Source of the DNA: Pseudomonadaceae bacterium
GTDB lineage: Bacteria > Pseudomonadota > Gammaproteobacteria > Pseudomonadales > Azotimanducaceae
DNA: 64,000 nucleotides
Assembly (NCBI GenBank): GCA_024743435.1
Contig: JANSWO010000004.1
Span: 186,001 to 250,000, forward strand
Reading direction: 5' to 3'
Shown piece after piece: positions 24,575 to 34,219 of the stretch. The position numbers were made by a program, and so were the translations under genes. The first letter of the stretch is position 1; each line of letters begins with the position of its first letter. The notes under the pieces are model-generated. The model saw only the letters and a list, made by a program, of their open reading frames with translations, made no database searches and was not told where the DNA came from.

Positions 24575-26764
24575 AGCGCCGGGTTCGGCTGTTTGCTCGA
24601 TTCGCATCTGGCGTGCACTCAGGCCAACGTGGGTTCGAATGGTTTGCTCATTCCAAGGCAGGTTGCGCTCGCCATTGATGAGCGCGCGGGCCTGAAGGAT
24701 TCGCTGCTCGGCGAAGTCTCCATCACCTGTTTGTGCGGCAAGAGAGAAGGTGTGGAGTTTTTCCGACGCTAGCTGCTGACTGCCTTCTTCGGCGAGCGTT
24801 TCGAGATAGCTGCAATAGATATCGACGTAGTGATACGAGTCGCGGCCCGAGAATCGCTCGATGAGTTTGGTTGCGCCGAGCAGGCGCGCGCTGGCTGGTG
24901 GTTCCGAGTCGATGCCGGCTGCGTGATCGGCAAGCGCCAGTAGTGCGGTCGCCCGGCCGTATTCTCTATTGATGCGTGTCGCAGAGGTTTCTCCAGCGAG
25001 TACGGCGCTGGCGAGTTCTCGCGTGCGCTGCAGATTGCCTTGCAGATAATACTCATACTCGGCCAGGTTCAGCCGCGCGACGTCGCGACCGGCCAGTGTG
25101 TTCAGAGGCGATGCTTCGATGATGTCGAGCACTTCTCCGGCGGCTTCGTAGGCAGCCCGAAGATCGCCACTCAGTCTGTGCATGGACGATGTCATGTTCC
25201 AGTAGTAGGTCATGAGCTCCGGATGTTGCGGCTCGTTCATCGCGGCGTTGAGGACATCCAGCGCGCGCGTGATATCGGCGGGCTTTCCGCTTGCAGTTGC
25301 GATTCGACCCGTAATGGCAATGTGATCTGCGGACAATGCATCGAAGCTGTCTGCGTATGTGGCTTCGCTGGCGCGCAACATGGGTAGCGCCAGGTCTTTC
25401 TCGCCGATGTTGAGATAGACGATGGGCAGCAGGACCCGGCCCAGGTTCAAAAGGTAAGGCTCGCCGTAGCCCTGGGTAACCCAGGGTTCAAGCACGCGTC
25501 GGGCATTCGTGAAGTCGTTGCGAAAAAGGAAGTGGCGTCCGATTGAGTAGCTGATCAGGGACGCCTTGTGAGGCTCTTCGAGGTGGCGATCGTGCGCCTC
25601 TTGCCAGCGCGATAACAGACTCGTATTCAAGCGCTGCAGTTCTTCCTCGCTGCCGAAGACGCGCTGCATCAGATCTTGATAGGTATTTGAGATTTCCAGT
25701 GCCGTACTGGATGACTCGAGAAAATACTCGGCGCGAACGAGTTCTTCCTGCGCAATTCGCGTTTGTTCTTCGGCGCGCTGCAGCAGCAGCAACGACGTAA
25801 CGAGACCCACGGCAAGCGCTACAAACAAACCGGCAGCGAGCGCGCTTTGAATGGGGAAGCGCCGAATGAAACGGCCGGCTCGATACACGTTGCCACCGTC
25901 TCTTGCAGAGACCGGCCGGTGCTCCAGAAACGCGATGAGGTCAGAAGCCATGGCATCGACACTGCGGTAGCGCAGCTCCGGCTCGCTCGCCAGTGCTCGC
26001 TGTGCGATAGCCGCCAAATCCCTGCGATGAAACTGCTCAGCCGCAACCCGAACGCCGTTGTCGTCCAATCGTGCTGGCAGTGCTCCGGTCACCAGTCGAT
26101 GCAGCAACATGCCCAGCGCGAAGATATCAACGCTTGCACCCTGTTCGGAGAGACTGAGCTGCTCCGGCGCAGCGTACGCCGCTGTCAGGCTGCCCAAAGC
26201 CGTGTTGTCGTCGATCAGGCTGGCGATGCCAAAGTCGATCAGGCGAACAGAGCCGTCAGCATCCACCAGAACGTTGTCCGGTTTGATGTCGCGGTGTGCG
26301 ATCAGATTGTCGTGGGCGTGACTCACCGCGGCGCACAGCTCGATCATGAGGGTGATCCGCGCGCGCAGGTCTAGATCGAACTCGTCGACGTAGGCGTCGA
26401 TCGATTCACCATCGATGTACTCCATCGCCATCCATGGCTGCTGCTCACCGAATGAACCACCATCAATGATTCGGCAGATACCCGGATGCTTCAGGCTCGC
26501 AAGGCGTTGGCGTTCGGCATTGAAGCGTTCGGCTCTTTGAGCATCGCCCGGCGGCAGAATTTTGAGAGCGACCCGCTGTGCGAACAGACCATCATCCCGT
26601 ACCGCCCGGTAGACGGTTGCCATACCGCCGCGGCCAACCAGCGCTTCGATACGCCAGATGCCCACACGATCGCCTTCGGCGAGTTCCGACTCCTCGGCGA
26701 TACCGCCGGAACCCACGGATGTAAGCATGAATGAGCGGGTTGGATCGGTCGTCTGTTCAGTCAC
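24563..26764 (-). CDS. Membrane Ser/Thr protein kinase with C-terminal sensor region
   Basis: 733 residues from GTG 26764; ATG 26728 is also possible and the frame is open to 26917. Kinase domain about 35-290: P-loop VGRGGMATV, Lys68 in VALKIL, catalytic HRDIKPDN with Asp159, DFG Asp177, APEQ motif. One membrane segment at about 306-328 places the last 400 residues outside the cytoplasm; these are helical and TPR-like. It is the likely upstream kinase of the ECF factor encoded convergently, from the known ECF43-kinase pairing. No phosphatase gene is adjacent. Confidence 0.9.
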   Translation of the reverse strand: MTEQTTDPTRSFMLTSVGSGGIAEESELAEGDRVGIWRIEALVGRGGMATVYRAVRDDGLFAQRVALKILPPGDAQRAERFNAERQRLASLKHPGICRIIDGGSFGEQQPWMAMEYIDGESIDAYVDEFDLDLRARITLMIELCAAVSHAHDNLIAHRDIKPDNVLVDADGSVRLIDFGIASLIDDNTALGSLTAAYAAPEQLSLSEQGASVDIFALGMLLHRLVTGALPARLDDNGVRVAAEQFHRRDLAAIAQRALASEPELRYRSVDAMASDLIAFLEHRPVSARDGGNVYRAGRFIRRFPIQSALAAGLFVALAVGLVTSLLLLQRAEEQTRIAQEELVRAEYFLESSSTALEISNTYQDLMQRVFGSEEELQRLNTSLLSRWQEAHDRHLEEPHKASLISYSIGRHFLFRNDFTNARRVLEPWVTQGYGEPYLLNLGRVLLPIVYLNIGEKDLALPMLRASEATYADSFDALSADHIAITGRIATASGKPADITRALDVLNAAMNEPQHPELMTYYWNMTSSMHRLSGDLRAAYEAAGEVLDIIEASPLNTLAGRDVARLNLAEYEYYLQGNLQRTRELASAVLAGETSATRINREYGRATALLALADHAAGIDSEPPASARLLGATKLIERFSGRDSYHYVDIYCSYLETLAEEGSQQLASEKLHTFSLAAQTGDGDFAEQRILQARALINGERNLPWNEQTIRTHVGLSARQMRIEQTAEPGASAG

Positions 26765-26901
26765 GAAAGAAATTTTGTCGGTCGATGGCCGGTTTTGCCA
26801 GTGAACCACGTTGAGATAAGTGGGTACAGAAAACGTATGGGCGTTCGTTGCCAGCAGGTAGTGCGCAACAGGTGCCTTTTGGGTTCGCAGGAGTAACCAC
26901 C

Positions 26902-27498
26902 ATGAATTTGTATGCACGTCTGCTAATCGCCCTGTGCATGGGCCTCTTCAAGTCCAGGCGTCACCATCTTGAAAGCAGTTCGGCCTGGTTTCGGGTATGG
27001 CCGCACGATCTCGACCTGTTTGGCCACATGAACAATGGTCGCTATCTGCAGATCATGGATGTGGCGCGAGCCGACTGGATGTTGCGAACCGGGGTTGCCG
27101 GGGTGATTCAGCGCTACCGGCTTGCGCCTGTGTTGGGCGGTGGCATGACCAGCTTTCGTCACCCCCTACGTTTGTTCCAGCGTTATCAGGTACGTACGAG
27201 ATTGGTACATTGGGATAGCCGCTGGTTCTACTTTGAGCACGTATTCGTCACGGCCAGTGGCCGTCGTCTGGCGATTGGGGTCAGTCGCGCGGCGCTCCGA
27301 GCTCAAGGCAAATGGGCCGATACCCAGCGTATCGCTGAATCGGTTGACCCGACCGCGACCTCGCCCGTTGCGCCGGCATATCTTTCTGGTTGGCTCGGCG
27401 CAGATCAGGATATCAGCCGGCTGGAACGCGCTGACTGGTGCGATCCGCTGGCGCAAGACGCGGGCGAAGCCAAAACCGTCGCGCAGGTGACGCCGTGA
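26902..27498 (+). CDS. Hotdog-fold acyl thioesterase (THEM6-like)
   Basis: 198 residues. A short hydrophobic N-terminus (LLIALCMGLF) and then a 4HBT hotdog domain: VWPHDLDLFGHMNNGRYL holds the catalytic Asp region, followed by WFYFEHVFV. The pattern resembles THEM6-type proteins, acyl-CoA thioesterase-like and often membrane bound. ATG 26902 has AGGAG at a good distance. The stop overlaps the GTG of the RND-LolA gene by four bases (GTGA), so the two are translationally coupled. Confidence 0.82.
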   Translation: MNLYARLLIALCMGLFKSRRHHLESSSAWFRVWPHDLDLFGHMNNGRYLQIMDVARADWMLRTGVAGVIQRYRLAPVLGGGMTSFRHPLRLFQRYQVRTRLVHWDSRWFYFEHVFVTASGRRLAIGVSRAALRAQGKWADTQRIAESVDPTATSPVAPAYLSGWLGADQDISRLERADWCDPLAQDAGEAKTVAQVTP

Positions 27499-30400
27499 GT
27501 TCAAGACAGCTTGAGCGCCTGTTCCTGGCGCTGACGGCGCGGCCGAAACTCACCGTTTGCCTGGCATTGGTCGCCATTATCGCAATGGCTGCGGGGCTGT
27601 CTCAGCTGGTCAAAGACACGTCCGTTGATGCCTTTATACCCGCCGATCATCCCTCGTTGGCAGCAAATGAGCGCGTGCGCGAGCTGTTCGGCCTGTCAGA
27701 TACCCTCGCGGTTGCTGTGTTTGTCGAGGATGGGGAAACGGTTTTCGCGCCGTCGACGATGGCGCAGATCAGCAGGCTCACACAGACCATCGCGGGGCTT
27801 GCGAACATTCGAGCAGATCGCGTGATCAGCCTGTCCACCGAGTCCTACATCAGTGGCGATGGTGGCAGCATCGATGTCGGCGACTACGTTCAGGACGGTT
27901 TGCTCCTGCAGCAGGACGCAAGCCGTGCGCTTGAGCGGTGGCAGCTCATGCCGCCGCATATCAACGCGCTGGTGAGTGCTGATACTCGTGGCGCCATCAT
28001 TATGGCCGAGCTGATTGACGACTCGCTGGCGTCGGAAACCTATCAGGAGGTGTTAACGGCGCTCGAGGCTAGTACCTGGCCAGGGTTTTCGATTGAGGTG
28101 GCGGGTCCGGCCGCCGTGAGTGGCTATCTCTCGGACTACATCGATGCAGATGCGCGGGTAATGCAGCCCTTCGTGTTTGTGGTTGTTCTGCTCTTTGTCT
28201 ATTTCGCGTTTTTGCGCGCTCGGGCATTGCTCGGCCCGTTGCTGGTTCTGTTGGGTGCAGCTGGTGGCAGCCTTGGCGTTATGGCCTGGCTCGGCATTCC
28301 GTACTACGCAATCACCAATGCTCTGCCGGTCATTCTTGTAGCGATCTCGGTGGCGGACGCGATACACCTGTTGTCCGCGTTTTTTACACGTCGTGCAGCG
28401 ATGCCTGGTGAGCACGTGCGAGAGTCAGTGGTTGCGGCTTCAGTGCAAATGGCGCCGCCGATCACGCTAACCACACTCACAACCATTGCGGGTTTTGCTG
28501 GGATTGCGGCAGTTTCGATCATGCCGCCTATCGCCTGGTTTGCGATCTTCGCCCTGTTCGGGGTTGCTCTCGCCTGGCTGTTCTCCCTCGTCGCACTACC
28601 TGCGGCTCTCGTGTTGATTAACCCGGAGCCGAGCCCACTGTTTGCAATTGATCGCCGTTCACCCTCGGCGTCGCTCACCGTTGCGACGCTGCTTGGCCGG
28701 CTGGCGTCCGCCAGCGCTCGAGCGCCTGGCGTGGTTTCCGTATGTGTTGTTGTCTTCGCGGGAATAGCGCTGCTGCTCGCCAGTGGACTCACCATTGATC
28801 GATCACAGGTCGACAACTTTGCGCCGGGCGAGTCTATTCGGGTCGCGGATGAGCGCATCAACGACGCCTTCGCTGGCACATCCTTTCTGGATGTGATCAT
28901 TGAATCCGAAGAGCCAGACGGCTTGTTGAGCGCTCGGGCGATGGAGCGTATTGCCGATCTGCAGACCTTCCTCGAGCGTCAGCCTCACGTGAGCAAAACC
29001 GTGAGCATCGTTGACTATCTGTCGCTGCTACATTCAGCCATTGCTGGCGAGCAGGCCATCGCCTCACGTCCCCTGCCGTCGACTGACGATGCGATCGCTC
29101 AATATTTGATGGTCTATGAAGCCTCCGGCGACCCCTCAGATTTTGATGAAGAGATAACCCCCGACTACCAGGCTGCGCTTGTGCGTGGCGTGCTCAGTTC
29201 GAGTTGGCATTCCGATGGCGCGTTCGTGGTTGAAGCGCTGCAGGGTTATCTGGCGGACCACTTTGCCGATGGCGCATTGCGCGCATCGATCGCCGGTGAT
29301 GTGAATGTCTCCTACCACTGGATGAGCCGGCTTGAAGACAGTCATTTCGCTGGTGTGGGTTTGTCTCTGGCTCTGATTCTGCTGATGTCGATCGTCGTGT
29401 TTCGCTCGATCAGCGTCGGTGTCATCGCGGTATTGCCCGTGAGTCTTACCGTACTGAGCCTCTATGCGGTGATGGCAACGCTGGGCATTCACCTCGAACC
29501 GGCGACGAGCATGTTCGCGGCGATCTCGGTTGGAGTTGGCGTGGACTTTGCGATTCACCTCATCTCCGGACTTCGATCCGCACCGGGTGATGTGAGCGTG
29601 CAGCAGAAGGTTGGGTTGGCCGCGCCCGCCATCGCGCGTGCGTGCTTTTTTAATGCCGCGGCGCTTGGCGTTGGTTTTTCGGTGCTGATGCTGTCCGACC
29701 TACCCACGCTGCAACGCTTCGGTGGTCTGGTCTGTGTTGCCTCGGTGATCAGCTTCTTCTCCGCCTTGCTCGTTGTGCCCGCTGGGCTCGCCATCGTTGA
29801 GCGTTTTTCGCTGCGTCGAACGTCTGCGCTTGCTACGGCTGCGCTGGTTTTTCTGATTGCCGGTGGAGTAGCGATAACACAGTCGGCGGGCGCGGACTCC
29901 CTCGGAGAGCCTGTCGCTCTCGATGCATCTGCCATTGCTGCTGCGGTTGCCAACAGGCCCGAGCCGAGTGCGACCAAGCGGCTTGTGGATATGACTCTGA
30001 TTGATCGCCGCGGCCGCGAGCGTCAACGGCAGGCTGTGATTTTCCGTTTGAATGAAGACGATCAGCGCACCACGCGCATCACGTATCTTGCGCCGTCCAT
30101 GGTGCGGGAGCTGACGTTTCTCAGTGCCGATGCTCGCGATGTGAATGCTCAGGATCATCGCTGGCTGTACATTCCAGCTGCCCGCAAAGTTCGTCGGGTG
30201 CCGCCGTCAGACCGAGGTGGCTATTTTCTTGGTACTGACTTCAGCTTTGAAGATATTCAAGCGGACTTCCGGTTTGACGAGGCGGATTACACGTTTGCGC
30301 TGGACGGTGAGATTGAGATAGATGGCGAGCCCGGATATCGCCTGATCGCGACGCCACGAACGTCGAAGATTGCGAAAGAGCTTGGCTACGGACGGCTTGA

Positions 30401-30659
30401 TGTCACGATCGAAGCGCGTAGCTGGTTTCCGCGCCGTATCGAGTTTTCCGGTACGGACGGTAAGCCACTCAAAGTCATCAATATCACCGCACTGCGGCGT
30501 GTAGACAATATCTGGACGCCGGAAAAGATTGTCGCGGAACATCTGCGCACCGGGCATCAGACCGTCTTTCGTTACTCGCAGATCGAGCATCTCGCGACGT
30601 TACCGAAAACCCTGCTGCGGGCAAGTGAGTTAAACCGTGGTCTGCCGCCGTCATGGTGA
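27495..30659 (+). CDS. MMPL-type RND transporter fused to a LolA-like lipoprotein-sorting domain
   Basis: 1054 residues. Residues 1-775 are an MMPL/HpnN-type RND exporter: first helix LTVCLALVAIIAMAAG, two periplasmic loops, and two helix bundles (one near 230-400, one near 620-770). Residues 776-798 look like a signal peptide (Arg-Arg, hydrophobic core, AGA-D cleavage motif). Residues 800-1054 are an outer-membrane lipoprotein-sorting (LolA-like) domain, with WLYIPAARKVRRVPPSDRGG and YFLGTDFSFEDI. These parts are normally two genes. GTG 27495 overlaps the thioesterase stop; the next gene overlaps by seven bases. Likely moves a lipid or lipidated molecule; substrate unknown. Confidence 0.88.
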   Translation: MSSRQLERLFLALTARPKLTVCLALVAIIAMAAGLSQLVKDTSVDAFIPADHPSLAANERVRELFGLSDTLAVAVFVEDGETVFAPSTMAQISRLTQTIAGLANIRADRVISLSTESYISGDGGSIDVGDYVQDGLLLQQDASRALERWQLMPPHINALVSADTRGAIIMAELIDDSLASETYQEVLTALEASTWPGFSIEVAGPAAVSGYLSDYIDADARVMQPFVFVVVLLFVYFAFLRARALLGPLLVLLGAAGGSLGVMAWLGIPYYAITNALPVILVAISVADAIHLLSAFFTRRAAMPGEHVRESVVAASVQMAPPITLTTLTTIAGFAGIAAVSIMPPIAWFAIFALFGVALAWLFSLVALPAALVLINPEPSPLFAIDRRSPSASLTVATLLGRLASASARAPGVVSVCVVVFAGIALLLASGLTIDRSQVDNFAPGESIRVADERINDAFAGTSFLDVIIESEEPDGLLSARAMERIADLQTFLERQPHVSKTVSIVDYLSLLHSAIAGEQAIASRPLPSTDDAIAQYLMVYEASGDPSDFDEEITPDYQAALVRGVLSSSWHSDGAFVVEALQGYLADHFADGALRASIAGDVNVSYHWMSRLEDSHFAGVGLSLALILLMSIVVFRSISVGVIAVLPVSLTVLSLYAVMATLGIHLEPATSMFAAISVGVGVDFAIHLISGLRSAPGDVSVQQKVGLAAPAIARACFFNAAALGVGFSVLMLSDLPTLQRFGGLVCVASVISFFSALLVVPAGLAIVERFSLRRTSALATAALVFLIAGGVAITQSAGADSLGEPVALDASAIAAAVANRPEPSATKRLVDMTLIDRRGRERQRQAVIFRLNEDDQRTTRITYLAPSMVRELTFLSADARDVNAQDHRWLYIPAARKVRRVPPSDRGGYFLGTDFSFEDIQADFRFDEADYTFALDGEIEIDGEPGYRLIATPRTSKIAKELGYGRLDVTIEARSWFPRRIEFSGTDGKPLKVINITALRRVDNIWTPEKIVAEHLRTGHQTVFRYSQIEHLATLPKTLLRASELNRGLPPSW

Positions 30660-31984
30660 TTCGCGCGCGTAGGGCGATGGGTAAGCTCTCATTGGCGCTA
30701 ATGGCGCTGTTGTTCCTCACTCTGCCCGCTGCCGCCGACTTCTCCGCCAACGCAGAACTGTCTTGGAACGCGGCCAGTGATGCGCCATCGACCACAGGCC
30801 ACATCGGTGCCCAGGCGCGGCTCGAACTTGAATGGCGCGGCCAGCTGGGCGACCGGTTGTCTCCGGTTGTCTCCGGTCGAATTGGCGGTGAGCAGTTTGA
30901 TCGGCTACGCCCTGGGCGGGCGGATCTTGCGAGCTACGACGGGCCGAGTCGGCCGCTGTCTTTGGGTTCGCACGGCATCGCCGAGATACGTGATGCCTAC
31001 GTTGACGTGCGCTTCGACAGTGGACAGCTCAGGATCGGCAAGCAACAGATCGTCTGGGGCGAGCTTGATGGCATCAAAGTGTTAGATGTCCTGAATCCGG
31101 CCAGCTTCGAGCGTTTCATTCTGGACGACTTTGACGAATCGCGAATCAGTCTCTGGTCAGCCTGGCTGGATCTATCGCTTGCTGATTGGCGCATCGAGCT
31201 TGCGCTCATTCCCGACGCCACCGTGCACGACATCCCGCGCGCCCCTGGTTGGTTTGCTCCCACGGCGCCGCGCTATCGATACGGCGCCACGCAAGCTTCG
31301 CCGGAACTCGCGATAAGCCAGCGCGGTGCGGTCGAGCGCGAAGGCACGGTAGCCGCGCGCGTCTCTCGGTTCGTTGCCGGTTGGGATGTTCAGTTTGTTG
31401 CGAGCACTGGCCTGGATTTCGAACCGCTCGCTGAGGTTGAGGTCGTTTCCGGATCTGCACAACTGGCCACGTACCATCGCCGTCGAACGGTGCTCGGGTT
31501 TGCGCTTGCCGGTGGCGTCGGGCCGTTTGTGCTGCGCACCGAGGTTGCTTACTCGCCTGGCCGGCATTTCTCTTCTCGTCTCGAGAGCACGGCTTCGAAT
31601 AGCCTTGCGGAAACCGAGGCCGATCAGTGGCGCGGCGCGTTGGCCGTAGAGATGAATGCGCCCGCCGGCGTGTTTGTGAACGCACAGCTGCTGGTAGACC
31701 ACGTCAGTAACGCCAGCGATGGTCTCGTGCGACCGGAGACCGATCGCATTGTCACTCTCGCCGCTCGGCGTAGTTTTAACTACGAAACAGTGGTTGCCGA
31801 GTTGCGCGCGTATCGCTCGCTCACCGACGATGATCAGTTGCTGCGTGCCAAGCTGCGCTGGAGTCTTGGTGATCGCACTGCTCTCGTGCTCGCAGCAGAG
31901 CAATTCAGCGGCACCAGGGCGGGCACCTTCGGTCAGTTCAGTGGGCGGGATCTCGTGCAAGTGGGTGTTGAAGTCAGCTTGTAG
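30653..31984 (+). CDS. Outer-membrane beta-barrel protein, DUF1302-like
   Basis: 443 residues from ATG 30653; ATG 30677 is a plausible alternative that begins right at the signal peptide (LALMALLFLTLPAAADF). The mature part is made of alternating strands with Tyr/Trp girdles and contains RIGKQQIVWGELDG and LNPASFERFI, as in DUF1302 proteins found next to RND-LolA pairs. It ends in VQVGVEVSL, a typical barrel C-terminus. It starts inside the upstream gene and is probably the outer-membrane end of the same export system. It overlaps the convergent DinB gene by 11 bases. Confidence 0.8.
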   Translation: MVIRARRAMGKLSLALMALLFLTLPAAADFSANAELSWNAASDAPSTTGHIGAQARLELEWRGQLGDRLSPVVSGRIGGEQFDRLRPGRADLASYDGPSRPLSLGSHGIAEIRDAYVDVRFDSGQLRIGKQQIVWGELDGIKVLDVLNPASFERFILDDFDESRISLWSAWLDLSLADWRIELALIPDATVHDIPRAPGWFAPTAPRYRYGATQASPELAISQRGAVEREGTVAARVSRFVAGWDVQFVASTGLDFEPLAEVEVVSGSAQLATYHRRRTVLGFALAGGVGPFVLRTEVAYSPGRHFSSRLESTASNSLAETEADQWRGALAVEMNAPAGVFVNAQLLVDHVSNASDGLVRPETDRIVTLAARRSFNYETVVAELRAYRSLTDDDQLLRAKLRWSLGDRTALVLAAEQFSGTRAGTFGQFSGRDLVQVGVEVSL

Positions 31985-32510
31985 AGTCGTTTCTTGCGGA
32001 TCCTTCGACCAGATCGAGCATTGGCATGAACGGGATGTCTGTATCGCCGATGTCTAATCCAAGCTGAGAGAGTAGCGTGGTGACCTGTCCCCGGTGATGA
32101 ATCCCATGATTGAACAGGTGCGTAACCAGTATCCAATGAGCGACGGTTCGGGTTTTTCCGTCTGACATGCTTGTATACGTCAGCGTCTGACCCAGCCATT
32201 CCTCGTCCACGTTTTGAGCCCATAGCTGCATGTGTTCGTCGGTTGCTTTGCGCGCGCTGCGAAGATCGTTGAAATCGGGGAAAAGGTCAGAGCCCAGAGG
32301 CGCGAACTGCTCATCTCGACCCTCGAATCGGCTGAGAAACATACGATCCCCGTGCAGCAGATGATTCAGGGTCAGATGGATTGAACCGAAAAACGCACCG
32401 AGATTCTCTCGTCGCTTGCTATCGTCCAACTGTGCGCACGTTTCATAGAGCTTCTGGTTCATCCACTGGCTGTACTGGCTCATGAGTTGGATGTGAGCCT
32501 TGCTGATCAT
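31974..32510 (-). CDS. DinB family protein
   Basis: 178 residues, a four-helix bundle. Three His in the DinB metal-binding pattern are visible: one in LNHLLHGDRMF near residue 50 and two in HLFNHGIHHRGQ near 135. Family members include thiol-dependent transferases (bacillithiol or mycothiol S-transferases) and proteins of unknown role. ATG 32510 has AGGAG five bases upstream. Confidence 0.85.
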   Translation of the reverse strand: MISKAHIQLMSQYSQWMNQKLYETCAQLDDSKRRENLGAFFGSIHLTLNHLLHGDRMFLSRFEGRDEQFAPLGSDLFPDFNDLRSARKATDEHMQLWAQNVDEEWLGQTLTYTSMSDGKTRTVAHWILVTHLFNHGIHHRGQVTTLLSQLGLDIGDTDIPFMPMLDLVEGSARNDSTS

Positions 32511-32768
32511 CGATACTCCTATGCAGCGTTGTCGCTACTTTTGTCGCTACTTGCGTTGGCAATATGTCTCTACTGGTAGCTGATTTTCTACGAGGACAAC
32601 AACCGCATTGAGTGACGCGAAACAGCTGCGCTCATTTGGTTCTCAAAACTTTCTAGGGCACAGATGCAGCCGCTATTCGTCGAGTGAAAAGATCCGCCAG
32701 GCGTCATCAGTACGTCGTTAGCAGAACTATGCTCTCGGCAAACAACAGTCGCTTTGGGGTTCCCCTCA

Positions 32769-33251
32769 CTATCGCGCCAACAGGTCGAGACAAATCACCA
32801 TCGTCGCGAGCGACGAGATCGCGCGAACCGTGTTCCATCGGGTCCATCGGACCAAATACTCGTTCCAAGTGCTCACGGCTTCCTCTCCATTTCCACTCAC
32901 TTTTGCTAGCGCATTATTCAGCGGCACGTTGCCAATCACCGTCAAAGCGAACATGCCAACGAGATAGATCAACCCCGCGGTGAAGGCTGCGGCGGCACCA
33001 GGTTCACCCCAAGACGACAGTCCTGTCAGCGTCATTACTAGCGCGATCACGGTAGAGATGTAGAAGAGCGGCATGAACAGAGTTTTCAGAATGAGTTTGT
33101 TTATGGCGTTCATCGCGGCAATCCCACTGCTCGGGTCAAGTGTTGCCAGTGACTTCATGATGACAACGGAGAAGGACAGGTAGATGCCCGACATCAGTCC
33201 GGAACTGATCGCCATAGTCCACGCCAGTATATCGATTTGGTCCCAGAGCAT
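32769..33251 (-). CDS. DUF1772 (anthrone oxygenase-like) membrane protein
   Basis: 160 residues with four membrane helices. The N-terminal SSGLMSGIYLSFSVVIMKSL, the central NKLILKTLFMPLFY and the C-terminal GNVPLNNALAKV followed by W-x-R-W-N-x-V-R-A are typical of DUF1772. Some relatives oxidise anthrones in polyketide pathways, but most have no known role. Its ATG shares one base with the stop of the upstream NmrA-like gene, so they form a two-gene operon. The 258 bases beyond its end hold no gene I can support. Confidence 0.85.
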   Translation of the reverse strand: MLWDQIDILAWTMAISSGLMSGIYLSFSVVIMKSLATLDPSSGIAAMNAINKLILKTLFMPLFYISTVIALVMTLTGLSSWGEPGAAAAFTAGLIYLVGMFALTVIGNVPLNNALAKVSGNGEEAVSTWNEYLVRWTRWNTVRAISSLATMVICLDLLAR

Positions 33252-34096
33252 TAGGCAACCCTCCCTGCAGCGTTGCGGTTCCAGGCGCCGCTTGCCAACG
33301 CCTTTTGTGCGTATTGGCTGAAGGGCGTTGCCGGCCGGCCCAGTGCTTCGCGTACGCCCTGTGCGGTGTAAGCACTTCGGCCGTCGAAGAGATCGGCAAA
33401 CAGGCCCGGTAGAAGAGCGACAAGATAGTCGGGAACTTCCTGCTCTCTTAACGCGTCGATATAGCCTTCGAGAGGCAGTTCGACGAGTTTCACGTCGTAG
33501 CCAGCCGCCTTCGAGATCTCCGCCATGCAGTCGGCAAATGACATAACACGAGGTCCCGTCACTTCGTACAGACGGTTGCGTAACCCGGGTTCCAAGATGC
33601 TGGCGACAACAACGTCAGCGATGTCATCGATGTCGACAAACGGCTCACCCGCAGTGCCTTCCGGAATCACCAACTCGCCGGCGAGCACGCTGTCGACCAT
33701 AAAGTCTTCGCTGAAGTTTTGCGCAAACCAGCTAGCTTGAACGACGTTCCATTCGAGTCCGCTTTTTCGCAGTACCTGCTCGGCTCGTTGGGCTCCGGCC
33801 TCGTTGCGGCCGGACAGCAAGACGACATGCTCAACGCCGGCGTCGCTGGCCATCTCGCAGAACTTTCGGATATGGCCCTCGGCCTCCGGTACGGAAAGAT
33901 CGGGGTGGTAGGTCAGGTAGGCCGCTCGAACGCCTTCAAGAGCCGCTGGCCAGGACTCAGGTTTAGTCCAGTCAAACGACGGCGTTGATGAACGCGAAAC
34001 ACCCCTTGTGGGGATGCCGGCTTGCGTGAGACGAGCCTGAACGCGAGAGCCTGTCTTGCCTTTTGCACCAACGATGAGAATTTCTGAATCGGTCAT
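33251..34096 (-). CDS. NmrA-like NAD(P)-binding protein
   Basis: 281 residues. A Rossmann fold with the GAKGKTGSRV dinucleotide loop near residue 8, an Asn-rich NVVQASWFAQNFSE segment near 130 and a PFVDIDDIADV segment near 170, as in NmrA/YtfG-type atypical short-chain dehydrogenases. Such proteins act as redox sensors or quinone reductases. ATG 34096 with AAGGAG is clear, although the frame is open further upstream. Operon with the DUF1772 gene; divergent from an AraC regulator that probably controls both. Confidence 0.88.
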   Translation of the reverse strand: MTDSEILIVGAKGKTGSRVQARLTQAGIPTRGVSRSSTPSFDWTKPESWPAALEGVRAAYLTYHPDLSVPEAEGHIRKFCEMASDAGVEHVVLLSGRNEAGAQRAEQVLRKSGLEWNVVQASWFAQNFSEDFMVDSVLAGELVIPEGTAGEPFVDIDDIADVVVASILEPGLRNRLYEVTGPRVMSFADCMAEISKAAGYDVKLVELPLEGYIDALREQEVPDYLVALLPGLFADLFDGRSAYTAQGVREALGRPATPFSQYAQKALASGAWNRNAAGRVA

Positions 34097-34219
34097 TGTG
34101 TTACTCCTTAACGAGTTTGCTTGTTTGCCTCTCAGCGGGTGCAACTCTGCCGCCAGTGGACTGGACATAGAATCTCCAGGAATCCATGGTTCTTGATCAT
34201 TCGTCCAGAGTTTCACTCC

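Noticed and set aside
28053-30158. Long minus-strand frames opposite the RND-LolA gene
   Set aside because: GC-rich shadow frames with no start signals or domains.
32520-32768. Short direct repeat TGTCGCTACT and possible gene before DinB
   Set aside because: Two short copies only, and no frame in the gap has a credible start or motif.
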